A stretch of 64,000 bases of DNA from an uncultured Brachyspira sp. (GTDB taxonomy: Bacteria > Spirochaetota > Brachyspiria > Brachyspirales > Brachyspiraceae): contig NZ_CALXKQ010000006.1 in NCBI RefSeq assembly GCF_944388875.1, positions 42,152 through 106,151 of the forward strand, given 5' to 3'. This document shows positions 55,123-64,000 of the stretch, piece after piece (position 1 is the stretch's first letter; every line of letters starts with the position of its first letter). Both the position numbers and the translations under genes were made by a program. Under the pieces are notes generated by a model. The model did not search any database, had not been told where the DNA came from, and saw only the letters and a program-made list of their open reading frames with translations.

Positions 55123-55743
55123 ATGAAATTAGCAGTTTTTGATTTTGATTCCACATTAATGGATGGAGAAACTCTTGATATTATTGCAAAAGAAACTAAC
55201 TTTGCAAAAGAGATTTCTGAAATCACCGCTATGGGAATGAGTGGGGAATTAGATTTTTTTGAAAGTTTGCAAATGAGAGTATCATTGCTTAAAGGAATAA
55301 AATTAAAAACTGTTAATGAAATTTGCAGTTCTCTTCCTATAATGAATGGAGCAAAAGAAACCATAGAAGAACTGCACAAAAAAGGATATAAATGTGTATG
55401 CTTCTCTGGCGGATTCAAAAATGCTACTGTTTTATTTGCTCAGAAACTTAATTTAGATGCTGAGTTTGCAAATATTTTTCATGTAAAAAACAATGTACTT
55501 ACAGGAAAAGTAGGAGGTGAAATGATGTTTTCTGACAGTAAAGGCAATATGTTATTAACTCTTCAAAAACTTTTAAATGTTTCTTATAATGACACCCTAG
55601 TTGTAGGAGATGGGGCTAATGATTTAAGTATGTTCAAATATGCTAAAAATAAAGCAGCATTCTGTGCAAAAGATATACTAAAAAAAGAAGCAAATATAGT
55701 AATAGATAAAAAAGATTTAACTATTATATTAGATAATATATAA
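55123..55743 (+). CDS. serB: Phosphoserine phosphatase
   Basis: This 206-residue HAD-family enzyme has nucleophile motif FDFDSTLMDGETLD, the cap ISEITAMGMSGELDFFESL with the RV-LLKG segment typical of SerB, motif II VCFSGGFKNAT, and motif IV VVGDGANDLSMFKYA. It hydrolyses phosphoserine to serine, the last step after SerA and the aminotransferase. AAGGAAA lies before the ATG, 11 bases past serA, so the two are cotranscribed. It lacks the N-terminal ACT-like region of enterobacterial SerB. Confidence 0.92.
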   Translation: MKLAVFDFDSTLMDGETLDIIAKETNFAKEISEITAMGMSGELDFFESLQMRVSLLKGIKLKTVNEICSSLPIMNGAKETIEELHKKGYKCVCFSGGFKNATVLFAQKLNLDAEFANIFHVKNNVLTGKVGGEMMFSDSKGNMLLTLQKLLNVSYNDTLVVGDGANDLSMFKYAKNKAAFCAKDILKKEANIVIDKKDLTIILDNI

Positions 55744-55750
55744 TTCTATA

Positions 55751-58009
55751 TTAATCCTTATAATACTTGCTGTAGTATTCATAACTTTTAATAACACGCT
55801 CTACATAATACTCAGTTTCTTCTATATCGATAAATCTGCCTGTACGGTACATATTGTTAGTTCCGTATTCTGCCTTCCACCTTCTTCCGCGTCCTGAACC
55901 TGCATTATAACTTGCTGCAACCAATATATAATTGCTTGCTTTCTGACTGCTGAAAAGCCAGCCTAAATGCGAAACTCCCAAATTAATATTTTGTTTAGGG
56001 TCTGTTAAATCTAAAGGATTATATCTGTATCTAGCTTTTTTATTTTCAGCTGTAGCCGTTGCGGGCATTAACTGCATAAGTCCCATAGCTCCAACCCAAG
56101 ACCTAGCTTTAGGATCAAATAAACTCTCCTCACGCATTATAGCATATACAAATGCTGGCTCTATCTTATAATATTTAGCTTCTGGAACAACATATTCATC
56201 AAAATATCTAGGATAAACTCTCTTCCTAAACTCATCAGGAAGCAAATCCACATTATCATTATAAGGATATCCAAAATATTTGCCTATATTTGCAGATATC
56301 TGCATAAGCCTTTTCGTATTTTCAGAACTTATAAATATTTTCTCAGCAAAATAATATAAAGGATATGTTACCTGAGTTTTTTTTAATACTTTATCAAACT
56401 CTGTATATGCATTATCATAATCTCCGTAATAATAAAGAACTATAGCCTTATTAACTTCCCTTCTAGTTTGAAGAGAGAGTTCATTAAAGAGATCATTCTC
56501 GCTCATTTTAGAATACATCTCTTTTACAAATCTGCTTTGCATAAGTATATTTTTAGCTATACTTCTAGCCTCTTTTTCTGTTTTATCTTCTTTACCTGTA
56601 GAAGCATAAGTTAAAAACTGCACTTTATTAAGCATTTCCATAGATTTAGTAAAATTAGAATCAGCATAATACTTTTTAGCTTCGTTTAAATAATAAGTAT
56701 TGCTAAGTTTTACATTACTAATCATTTCATCGCTTGCAAGACTTAATGCTCCTTTAATAAAATAATGGCTTTTACTGCTTAAAAGACTTTTCATTATATA
56801 GTCATCTCTTTTCTCATCATCTCCAAACTCTTCAGCAGTCCACATATTCCAAGATAGAGCAAAATCATGTCTAAAACTTGGATATCTTGATTCCAAAGCC
56901 TTAGTAGCAAAATAAGTTTCTGTTTTATTTTCTAATTTGAATGCAGCCCTTAAATATGATTTTAATGCCAGTTCTGTCTGCCAGCTTTTTGGAAATCTTC
57001 TCATAACATTAGTCAAATAAGTTTTTGCCTGAACTAAATTATTATTGTTCAAACTAACCTTTACAAAATTATTATATATCCTTGGAACATAATCATCTTT
57101 AGGATATTCCTTCAAGAAAGTATTATACAGTTCTATTGATTTTTCATAATTTTTTAATCTATCATAATTATCTGCAGAATAATAAAGTCCTAATCTTCTA
57201 TGAGTTTTATTATTATCATTGGATAAATATTCATCAAATAATTTGGAAGCCTCTTCTCTATTGCCTGAAAGCTGATTTATTCTTGCCATATAATATGCAG
57301 AATTGGCTTTATTAGAATTTTTATTGTATAAATCCTCAAAATATTTTAAAGATGCTTTTCTGTATCCAGCCTCATAAAGCTCTGCAGCAACTTTAAATTT
57401 TAAAGCATTATTAAATGACATTATATCATCAGGATAGTTATTATTATAATAAATTACAGCTTCTCTATTTAAAAATCTGGTAATAAGTTCATAAGCAATC
57501 ATTTGTTTTTTATCTTCATCATCAGTATTTCTTAAAGCTCTTACCCCAACAAACTCTTTAATCCATTTTTGAGTTTTTCCATTAAAAAAGTTGCTTATAG
57601 GATAATCATCTCTATAAAATTCTGCAAGTGCTTTATACTGCTCAGAATAAGGATACAATGATGAACGCGGATATTCATTCATAAGAAGATCATATAAATA
57701 TATAGCTTCATCATACATATTAGTAGAAAATGCACTTTTTGCTCCGTAATATATGATATAATCTTTTATAAGTAGATCCTCTTCTGTATTCATTATATTT
57801 GTAAATTGATTATAAGCCTCTAAATATTTTCCTCTATTATATAATTCTAATGCTGTACCGTAATTTATTTTACTCTTTGATATTATATTTTCTTTTAATG
57901 ATATATCTTCAGCAACAAGCATGGAAGTCATTATTATAACTATAGTTTCAAAAACAATGGCAAATATTAAAACTCTTTTATTAAAAATTTTTAGAACCTT
58001 ATTTTTCAT
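55751..58009 (-). CDS. Soluble-type lytic transglycosylase with TPR region
   Basis: This 752-residue protein has an N-terminal signal anchor (about 11-33) and a long helical TPR-like superhelix (residues 45-590; for example ALELYNRGKYLEAYNQF, AYYMARINQLSGNREEA). The C-terminal SLT domain has catalytic Glu in YAIMREESLFDPKA, GLMQLMPATA, and AASYNAGSGRGRRW. It cleaves peptidoglycan glycan strands in the periplasm. The layout is that of Slt70. It is convergent with serB, eight bases apart. Confidence 0.92.
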   Translation of the reverse strand: MKNKVLKIFNKRVLIFAIVFETIVIIMTSMLVAEDISLKENIISKSKINYGTALELYNRGKYLEAYNQFTNIMNTEEDLLIKDYIIYYGAKSAFSTNMYDEAIYLYDLLMNEYPRSSLYPYSEQYKALAEFYRDDYPISNFFNGKTQKWIKEFVGVRALRNTDDEDKKQMIAYELITRFLNREAVIYYNNNYPDDIMSFNNALKFKVAAELYEAGYRKASLKYFEDLYNKNSNKANSAYYMARINQLSGNREEASKLFDEYLSNDNNKTHRRLGLYYSADNYDRLKNYEKSIELYNTFLKEYPKDDYVPRIYNNFVKVSLNNNNLVQAKTYLTNVMRRFPKSWQTELALKSYLRAAFKLENKTETYFATKALESRYPSFRHDFALSWNMWTAEEFGDDEKRDDYIMKSLLSSKSHYFIKGALSLASDEMISNVKLSNTYYLNEAKKYYADSNFTKSMEMLNKVQFLTYASTGKEDKTEKEARSIAKNILMQSRFVKEMYSKMSENDLFNELSLQTRREVNKAIVLYYYGDYDNAYTEFDKVLKKTQVTYPLYYFAEKIFISSENTKRLMQISANIGKYFGYPYNDNVDLLPDEFRKRVYPRYFDEYVVPEAKYYKIEPAFVYAIMREESLFDPKARSWVGAMGLMQLMPATATAENKKARYRYNPLDLTDPKQNINLGVSHLGWLFSSQKASNYILVAASYNAGSGRGRRWKAEYGTNNMYRTGRFIDIEETEYYVERVIKSYEYYSKYYKD

Positions 58010-58200
58010 TTAACCTCATTCCATAATAATTTTTATATAGTAATTGTTATTGTATTATTTTTTTGATTTTTTGCAAATAAATTTTACATTTTCGATGCTT
58101 ATTATGATTATATATTGCTTTATATAATAAAATAATATAAAAAAAATTATAGAATTTTATAGTGATTTTTATATATTTAAAAATAAAAAAAGGAGGAAAA

Positions 58201-59571
58201 ATGAATATTATAGAATTAAGGGATAAGCAAAAACAATTTTTCAAAACTTCAAAAACATTATCATACGATTTTAGAATAGAGCAATTAAAAAAATTAAAAT
58301 CAATACTTGTAAAATATGAAAAAGATTTCATAAATGCAATATATAAAGATATGGAAAAATCTGAATTTGAAGCTATAGGAACAGAACTTTTCATTGTAAT
58401 GGAAGAAATTAATTTATTTATAAAAAATCTAAAGAAATGGATGCATCATAAAAAAGTAAAAAGCAATATGGTAACAATAGATGCAAAAACTACTATTATA
58501 GATAAGCCTTTTGGAGTATCATTAATAATATCTCCATGGAATTATCCAATACAGTTAACATTTCTTCCGCTTGTAGGTGCAATAGGAGCTGGAAATACAG
58601 CTATAATAGCACCTTCTCAGTTAACACCTGCTGTTTATGATGTAATATACAATTCTATTAAAAATACATTTGATGAAGAATATATTGCTGTTGTAGATAA
58701 AAGCATACCGCCTGAAAATGTAAGCAAGATAGAATATGATAAAATATTTTTTACAGGTTCTCCTAGAGTTGGTAAAATTATTATGTCGAATGCATCAGAA
58801 TTTCTAACATCCGTAACATTAGAGCTTGGGGGAAAATCTCCAGTAATAATAGATGATATAAAAGAAAACAATTTTAATAAGGCTGTTAAAAGAATTATAT
58901 GGGGAAAGTTTATAAACTCTGGACAGACATGTGTATCTCCAGACTATATACTGATAAGAGAAGATTTAAAAGAAAGATTTTTAAAAGCATTTGATGATGA
59001 AATAAAATTATTTAATGATGAAAAAAAGCTTCATAGGATAATAAATGAAAATCATTATAATAGATTAAAATCATATTTGAATGACGGAAAAATTATTTAC
59101 GGCGGAGAATATGATGACAAAAATCTGTCAATTTCAATAACTTTAGTAGAGCCTAAAGATTTAGAAACTAATATTATAAAAGATGAAATATTTGGAAGTA
59201 TATTCCCTGTACTTTATTATAAAACAAAAGAAGAAGCAAGAGATATAATAGAAAAAGTATGTTCTAATCCTCTTGCTATGTATATATTTTCTGAAGATGT
59301 TCATTTTAATTATTACTTTATAGAAAATATAAGTTATGGAGGATGTGCTGTTAATGACACTATAAGTCAGATATTAAATCCTAATGCTCCATTTGGAGGT
59401 GTTGGAAACAGCGGTATGGGTCAGTATCATGGATATTACAGCTTTAAATGTTTTTCAAAAGAAACAACAGTTATGACTAAAGGGTATGGTTTTGAAGTAA
59501 AAACAAAATATCCTCCGTATTCTAAAAAGATGAAAGAAGTTAATTTCTTATATAATCTAGTAAAAAAATAA
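58201..59571 (+). CDS. Aldehyde dehydrogenase (class 3-like)
   Basis: This 456-residue protein has PWNYPIQLTFLPLVGAIGAG (cofactor region), the NAD(P) loop FTGSPRVGKIIM, general base Glu208 in LELGGKSP, and catalytic Cys244 in SGQTCVSPDYIL. NPNAPFGGVGNSGMGQYHG and a hydrophobic C-terminal segment follow. Length and the short N-terminus fit class 3/YwdH-type enzymes that oxidise fatty or aromatic aldehydes. AGGAGG lies five bases before the ATG at 58201; an ATG 13 codons earlier lacks one. It is divergent from the transglycosylase. Confidence 0.92.
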   Translation: MNIIELRDKQKQFFKTSKTLSYDFRIEQLKKLKSILVKYEKDFINAIYKDMEKSEFEAIGTELFIVMEEINLFIKNLKKWMHHKKVKSNMVTIDAKTTIIDKPFGVSLIISPWNYPIQLTFLPLVGAIGAGNTAIIAPSQLTPAVYDVIYNSIKNTFDEEYIAVVDKSIPPENVSKIEYDKIFFTGSPRVGKIIMSNASEFLTSVTLELGGKSPVIIDDIKENNFNKAVKRIIWGKFINSGQTCVSPDYILIREDLKERFLKAFDDEIKLFNDEKKLHRIINENHYNRLKSYLNDGKIIYGGEYDDKNLSISITLVEPKDLETNIIKDEIFGSIFPVLYYKTKEEARDIIEKVCSNPLAMYIFSEDVHFNYYFIENISYGGCAVNDTISQILNPNAPFGGVGNSGMGQYHGYYSFKCFSKETTVMTKGYGFEVKTKYPPYSKKMKEVNFLYNLVKK

Positions 59572-59578
59572 AATAATA

Positions 59579-59617
59579 AAAAAGGCTTATATTGAAAAAA
59601 ATCAATACAAGCCTTTA
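59579..59617. terminator. Bidirectional intrinsic terminator
   Basis: AAAGGCTTATATTGA and TCAATACAAGCCTTT form a 15-bp stem with one mismatch and an A-rich loop. A/T tracts on both sides serve the convergent genes. Confidence 0.85.
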
Positions 59618-59639
59618 ATTTTACTTAATTAATAAATTA

Positions 59640-60791
59640 TTATTTTCCCCAAACATCTGGTTCAAATTCTTTATTGACTCTATTATAATCTACAATATCA
59701 ACTCCATTATAATAGAATTTTAAAATTTCTTTATAATCTTTTTTAACCTGTGCCATACCATAAGCACCCCATTGACACATACCTACTCCATGTCCGCTTC
59801 CTTTACCAGTAATAATTATACCATTATCAACTTTTTTAATAGTAAAATTAAGAGAAGGAACTAATTTCGGAGAAAGTGTGCTTCTAAAATCTCTTGAAGT
59901 AATATCATTATTATCTATTTTAATATTAGTAGCTTTGCCTGATTTAGGATCAGTACTTATTCCAATAGAAGATTTTTCGCTGGCATGTACAGAATAATTA
60001 GCTAAATCATTATTAAGTTCATTGTAGCTTAAAGCATTAGTCCAAGGCTTAATTTGGGCATTGCAGTATGGACAAGATACTCCTTCCAAATAAGGCACAG
60101 CAACACCAAATAAATTTTCAGCACTGTCAGTATGTCCGCCGCATAAAGCACTGAAATATGTAGCTATAACTTTACCTTTATAAACAGCAATCTCATATCT
60201 TGTTCTGTCAACTGCCTGTTCAACAGACCAATTCATTTTTTCTTTGCCGTTATAAACTTGGTACTTTGTAGTATTATCAACATCAAAAGGAAGTTTATTA
60301 GCATTTTTTAATATATGGTACATAGCATAAGTACGTGCTGCAACTGCCTGAGCTTTTAATGCTTCCATAGGCCAGTCTGGAGACATTTCATGAGGTAAAA
60401 CACCTTTGACATAATCTTCAATATTAAGCTCATTAACTACTATCATAGTATCATTATATGGAATAAACATCAAAGAACCATAATACTCAACACCATTCAA
60501 AGTAAATCCGTCCTGTGTTTCAAATACTATACCCTCTTTATAAACACCAACATCATTAACTTTTAATCCCAATCTATTTTCTACAACCATTACTTTTTCA
60601 TTTGTAAGAGCAGAAATTATTTCGCTTTCATATTTATAGTTGTATGCTTTATAAGGACCTTTAATATCAATAGTATATGGAGCTTTTACATCCGTTAATT
60701 GTACTCTTATAATATTTTGATTTGCGAATGCATATATACTATTTAAAGCTAATAAAACTAGCAATAAAAAGAAATGCTTTTTGACTCCCAT
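59640..60791 (-). CDS. SpoIID/LytB-domain protein
   Basis: This 383-residue protein has a signal peptide (about 1-23, ending AFA) and an N-terminal beta-rich domain. The SpoIID core follows: DYVKGVLPHEMSPDWPMEAL with the catalytic-type Glu, AQAVAARTYAMYHI, AVYKGKVIATYFSALCGGHT, and the C-terminal GKGSGHGVGMCQWGAYGMA. SpoIID-type enzymes remove glycan strands from denuded peptidoglycan. Outside spore-formers they act in cell-wall remodelling. AGGAGG lies upstream of the ATG. It is probably a separate unit from the gene upstream. Confidence 0.9.
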   Translation of the reverse strand: MGVKKHFFLLLVLLALNSIYAFANQNIIRVQLTDVKAPYTIDIKGPYKAYNYKYESEIISALTNEKVMVVENRLGLKVNDVGVYKEGIVFETQDGFTLNGVEYYGSLMFIPYNDTMIVVNELNIEDYVKGVLPHEMSPDWPMEALKAQAVAARTYAMYHILKNANKLPFDVDNTTKYQVYNGKEKMNWSVEQAVDRTRYEIAVYKGKVIATYFSALCGGHTDSAENLFGVAVPYLEGVSCPYCNAQIKPWTNALSYNELNNDLANYSVHASEKSSIGISTDPKSGKATNIKIDNNDITSRDFRSTLSPKLVPSLNFTIKKVDNGIIITGKGSGHGVGMCQWGAYGMAQVKKDYKEILKFYYNGVDIVDYNRVNKEFEPDVWGK

Positions 60792-60861
60792 AATTTTACG
60801 CCTCCTTGCGATTTATAAACTTGTTCGTCAAAATTATCGGCTGTTTTAAAACTTACTTTAT

Positions 60862-63849
60862 TTATTTTAATTCTATCTCTTTTGATTCTTTTGTATTCCA
60901 ATCCATATTAAATCTCTTCCAATTATTTATATCAAATATATTATCTTTAACATAATAATAATTATCAAAATTATAGTAATTATAAAATTGTTTATGAATT
61001 TCCCATTTATTTAAATTGACTATATAAACACCATTTGTTTTATAATCATTTGTGATAATTTTATCATTAAATATATTCTTAATATTAGGTATATGTTTAA
61101 CAGCCATATAAGGAAGATCTGCTATAGTCATAAAGTTTGTATCTATTTGTATATTTCCCTTGCTGTTAAAATCCTTATATATGAGCAGCGAATTAAATAA
61201 AGAAATAAACTTTGAACTATCGTTCGTGAATACTGTTGTATTAACATTTTCACCATGATCTGAAATTAGTATTATTTTTGTATTATCATAAATATTATTA
61301 TCTTTTAAATATTCTATAAAATCAATTAAAATATTTATAGAAGCTATATTAGCATAAAAATGCTTAACACTCAAAGCATTTTTATAAATTAATAAATCTT
61401 CATCTTTAATATTTTTAGATTCTGAATAAGGTAAATAGTCTGAAGCAAAAAACTGAGGTTCATGTGTTATCATATTATGCAATATATTATAATAATTACC
61501 TTCTTCTTTTATATTAATAAAATCTTTAGTATTTGATAAAATAGCATAAGTATATACACTTGAATTAACATTAAAAATATCAAAATTAAACCAAGTTCCA
61601 TTTTTATAAAAATCATATCTCAAATTTATAGGCAGCATTCTAAAGATGGAAAATCTAATCATTCTATTTTTTTGATTTATCTTCTTCTTATTATTAATAT
61701 TAAAGTTAGTTATATTAAGATATTTAGAAATACTATAATTATCAATTCTATTATTATTATACGCATTTATATTACTATAACCATCAAATATGCTTAAATC
61801 AGGTACATCATTAAAATTAGCATAAGCTGGTTCTAATATAGATGATTTATAGCCATATTTTTCTAATGATAAAGGGAGCATCAAAAGAGCTTCATTATGT
61901 TTATCTTTTATACTATAATTCCCATTAGTACTCAATTCATAAGGCATATAACAATATCCTCCATAAATTGAAGCTATAGTAGTTGTATGTGATGAAAATG
62001 ATGCTGTGTTAGGATAAATAATAAAACCATCTAATTTTTCTTTATACTCTGTAAACCTTTCCAAAGCGTCCATCCAATAAGAATTTATTGCTCTGTCAAG
62101 TATAAAAACAAATATATTATCACCTGTTTTTGATAAATTAAATATTTTTATATCATTTTTATTATATGAATTATCATACTTTACAATATGGCTATGAGAT
62201 TTAATAATTGCATAGACTTTAAATATTGAAATAGATATAAATACTATTAATATTATATAATAAATATTTATAAGTATAATGCTTTTTTTATTCCTTAAAA
62301 TAAAAATAACTAACATACTAGATAATACAATTAATATTATCATCAATAATATATCTTTAAAAGATGAAATCAATAATGAAGAATTATCAAATATAAAATC
62401 TGAATTTATATTTAAATAATTACCAACCATAATAAATGTATTTATTAATACAATAAATACTAAAAACATTAATAATAATGCTAAATAATTCTTTATTTTT
62501 TCAGAAAATAATAAATATATAAAAATTGGATAGAATAAAAAAAGGCCTAAACTTATTGATAAAGTATTCAATATTAAGAAAAAAGGATCAGTAAACTCCT
62601 GAGGGGAGGTACTTATTAAAGAAGTTGGTATAAATAAACCTGATAATAAAGATATTATTAAACAGGATAAAACTAATAATTTATTTCTATGATTAATAAA
62701 AAAATTATTAATATATGAATCTTTGAAAATAAATTGATAAATATTTCCTAAATTTATTATAAAAGCTAATATTAATAAAAAAATATATATATTAATAGAA
62801 TATGATTTAGGTTTTAGATTATAATATATATCTATATTTCCATCTATAGAATCTATATCATTATCTAATTCTGCTATAGCATATTTAGTATTAAACCCAT
62901 TAAATTCTATTTTTTTTACATGCTTTGTGAGTTTATTAATATTACCATTAAATTCAAATATATCACTGCTTTTAAATATTTTACTATAATATTTAACTTT
63001 AGCTGAATATAAATAATTATTGTTTTTAATGAAAATAAAATTAAAATCTGATAAATAGGCTTTTCTTTCTATTCCAGCTAAAGAAATAAGTAATATAAAT
63101 AATACTGTAATAACAATAAAAAATATATTATAAAATTTTAATAATTTATATCTGTTAACTACAAATATATTATATAATCTATATTCTATAAATATATTTT
63201 TTACTAAAGAAAATAAACAATTAATAGTCCAGTAGAATAAAAGTGCAGAAGGTGAATTATAAAGAAGAACTAAAAATATTAATGACACTGTATATAATGG
63301 CAAACTCTCTTTAAATGTTAATTTTTTAGCATAAACTAATCCAGCAAGCAAACTAAATAAAGTCATTAAAAAAGGAAGCAGATTAATGCTAAAATCTCCA
63401 ATATGAATTAAAGAGTCTGGTTTTGATAAGTCATTAATAAATAAAAAAGAAACCTCATTTAATCCTGATAAGCTATAAACAAAGTTATATGCAGCTATAA
63501 AAAATGGTATTTGTATTAACAAACCTAAAGTACCTCTAAAAGCATATATAGTCTTGTAACCATTAATTCTTTGGCAAGCTCGAATTAATAAATATCTCTG
63601 ATCTCCTTTATATACTGCCTTGATATTGTCTATCATTGGCTTCATCTTATCCTGTATAGCCCTCTCTTTATCCTGCCAAGATTCTGCTATATTATATAAT
63701 GGAAGCGAAATAAAATTTATACATAAACTAAGGAAAAATAAACTCATACCATAGCTGGATTGAAAAACTGTCTTAAATAAATAAAATAATGTTTCTATTA
63801 TAAACTCTATTGGATATATTGTAATATTGTATAGAATATCAAAAAACAT
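60862..63849 (-). CDS. Fusion: YidC/Oxa1-like membrane domain + alkaline-phosphatase-superfamily (phospho/sulfo-transferase) domain
   Basis: This is a 995-residue protein. Residues 1-225 resemble the YidC/Oxa1 core: LSLCINFISLPLYNIAES, KMKPMIDNIKAVYKGDQRYL, LGLLIQIPFFIAAYNFVYSL and LLYNSPSALLFYWTINCLFS. Asn45 stands where YidC has its essential groove arginine. More membrane helices follow to about 540. The C-terminal domain has a metal-site start IFVFILDRAINSYWMDAL, a likely nucleophile in FSSHTTTIAS, and LISDHGEN, as in LtaS/phosphoethanolamine-transferase-like enzymes. ATG 63849 (GGGGG upstream) is preferred over the preceding GTG. It is likely a surface-glycan decorating enzyme; the YidC-like part is unexplained. 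Confidence 0.7.
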   Translation of the reverse strand: MFFDILYNITIYPIEFIIETLFYLFKTVFQSSYGMSLFFLSLCINFISLPLYNIAESWQDKERAIQDKMKPMIDNIKAVYKGDQRYLLIRACQRINGYKTIYAFRGTLGLLIQIPFFIAAYNFVYSLSGLNEVSFLFINDLSKPDSLIHIGDFSINLLPFLMTLFSLLAGLVYAKKLTFKESLPLYTVSLIFLVLLYNSPSALLFYWTINCLFSLVKNIFIEYRLYNIFVVNRYKLLKFYNIFFIVITVLFILLISLAGIERKAYLSDFNFIFIKNNNYLYSAKVKYYSKIFKSSDIFEFNGNINKLTKHVKKIEFNGFNTKYAIAELDNDIDSIDGNIDIYYNLKPKSYSINIYIFLLILAFIINLGNIYQFIFKDSYINNFFINHRNKLLVLSCLIISLLSGLFIPTSLISTSPQEFTDPFFLILNTLSISLGLFLFYPIFIYLLFSEKIKNYLALLLMFLVFIVLINTFIMVGNYLNINSDFIFDNSSLLISSFKDILLMIILIVLSSMLVIFILRNKKSIILINIYYIILIVFISISIFKVYAIIKSHSHIVKYDNSYNKNDIKIFNLSKTGDNIFVFILDRAINSYWMDALERFTEYKEKLDGFIIYPNTASFSSHTTTIASIYGGYCYMPYELSTNGNYSIKDKHNEALLMLPLSLEKYGYKSSILEPAYANFNDVPDLSIFDGYSNINAYNNNRIDNYSISKYLNITNFNINNKKKINQKNRMIRFSIFRMLPINLRYDFYKNGTWFNFDIFNVNSSVYTYAILSNTKDFINIKEEGNYYNILHNMITHEPQFFASDYLPYSESKNIKDEDLLIYKNALSVKHFYANIASINILIDFIEYLKDNNIYDNTKIILISDHGENVNTTVFTNDSSKFISLFNSLLIYKDFNSKGNIQIDTNFMTIADLPYMAVKHIPNIKNIFNDKIITNDYKTNGVYIVNLNKWEIHKQFYNYYNFDNYYYVKDNIFDINNWKRFNMDWNTKESKEIELK

Positions 63850-63852
63850 CAC

Positions 63853-63887
63853 AAAACCCCCAAATTATTTTTTTGGAGTTTGTAATA
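63853..63887 (-). promoter_or_regulatory. Hairpin over the ribosome site of the YidC-like fusion gene
   Basis: On the minus strand AAACTCCAAA pairs with TTTGGGGGTTT (one U-G and a bulged G), and GGGGG is also the ribosome site. The structure could block translation unless opened by an upstream ribosome. A weak terminator is an alternative reading. Confidence 0.45.
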
Positions 63888-63923
63888 TTTTTTAATTTTA
63901 TTATATAAATAAAATCTATGAGG

Positions 63924-64000
63924 TGTTGACTGTTGACTGTTGACTGTTGACTGTTGACTGTTGACTGTTGACTGTTGACTGTTGACTGTTGACTGTTGAC
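63924..64000 (-). repeat. (GTCAACA)n heptanucleotide tandem repeat, runs off the window
   Basis: Eleven perfect copies of TGTTGAC (plus strand) reach the window edge; total number unknown. Unit length 7 shifts frame by one per copy. The tract lies 75 bases upstream of the YidC-like fusion gene. Confidence 0.97.

Overview
The window is a very AT-rich bacterial chromosome segment. Gene content and codon use point to a spirochaete, most likely Brachyspira: single-gene operons with A/T-rich spacers, a Na+-translocating oxaloacetate decarboxylase, small ankyrin lipoproteins, a half TCA cycle, and a tRNA-Ile/tRNA-Ala pair away from any rRNA gene. The genus call rests on recognition, not on a search.

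Layout. 1-7.7 kb: a TetR fragment, a PadR/HAAS regulatory pair, a NERD nuclease-like protein, and a TolC + RND efflux pair. 7.7-11.6 kb (mostly minus): a DUF2156 protein, a flavodoxin-like oxidoreductase divergent from an HxlR regulator, an SRPBCC protein and an AI-2E-type permease. 11.8-12.4 kb: two tRNA genes and a small exported ankyrin protein. 12.4-16 kb (minus): two CASTOR/POLLUX-like channel genes, one broken at an A9 tract. 16.1-19.6 kb (minus): the oadG-oadA-oadB operon. 19.8-25.4 kb: murI, a ravA-viaA pair, a HAD phosphatase and an esterase lipoprotein. 25.4-27.9 kb: a surface-polysaccharide module (O-methyltransferase, glycosyltransferase) behind a repeat-containing leader. 28-38.6 kb: housekeeping and transport (acyl-CoA synthetase, RlmB, DAACS symporter, RocB-like peptidase, MscL, Spy-like protein, aconitase). 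38.7-42.5 kb: an accessory island with two ankyrin lipoproteins, repeats and a Rpn-type nuclease. 42.6-45.3 kb: isocitrate dehydrogenase and citrate synthase; with aconitase these make 2-oxoglutarate from oxaloacetate and acetyl-CoA. 45.4-49.3 kb: a PepSY-like protein, then an iron-sulfur/polysaccharide pyruvyl transferase fusion gene with a second copy of the repeat-containing leader, flanked by inverted copies of a small repeat element. 49.3-60.8 kb: a YfhO membrane protein, a serine biosynthesis operon (class V aminotransferase, serA, serB), a lytic transglycosylase, an aldehyde dehydrogenase and a SpoIID protein. 60.9-64 kb: a large YidC-like/phosphotransferase fusion behind a third repeat tract that runs off the window end.

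The strongest candidate for an undescribed system is the leader upstream of the two envelope-polysaccharide loci. Each has a promoter, a conserved short-ORF start, a pentanucleotide (ACAAG)n tract inside that ORF, and an intrinsic-terminator hairpin about 30 nt before the structural gene. Repeat number sets the reading frame, and the frame decides whether the ribosome stops well before the hairpin or runs into it. This reads as a phase-variable, translation-coupled attenuator. By frame analysis one copy (46.2 kb) is now in the frame that reads through the hairpin and the other (25.6 kb) in an early-stop frame. A heptanucleotide tract before the 60.9-63.8 kb gene has a related layout, with one frame ending in a TGATG overlap with the gene start. 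The mechanism is inference; the sequence elements are directly visible.
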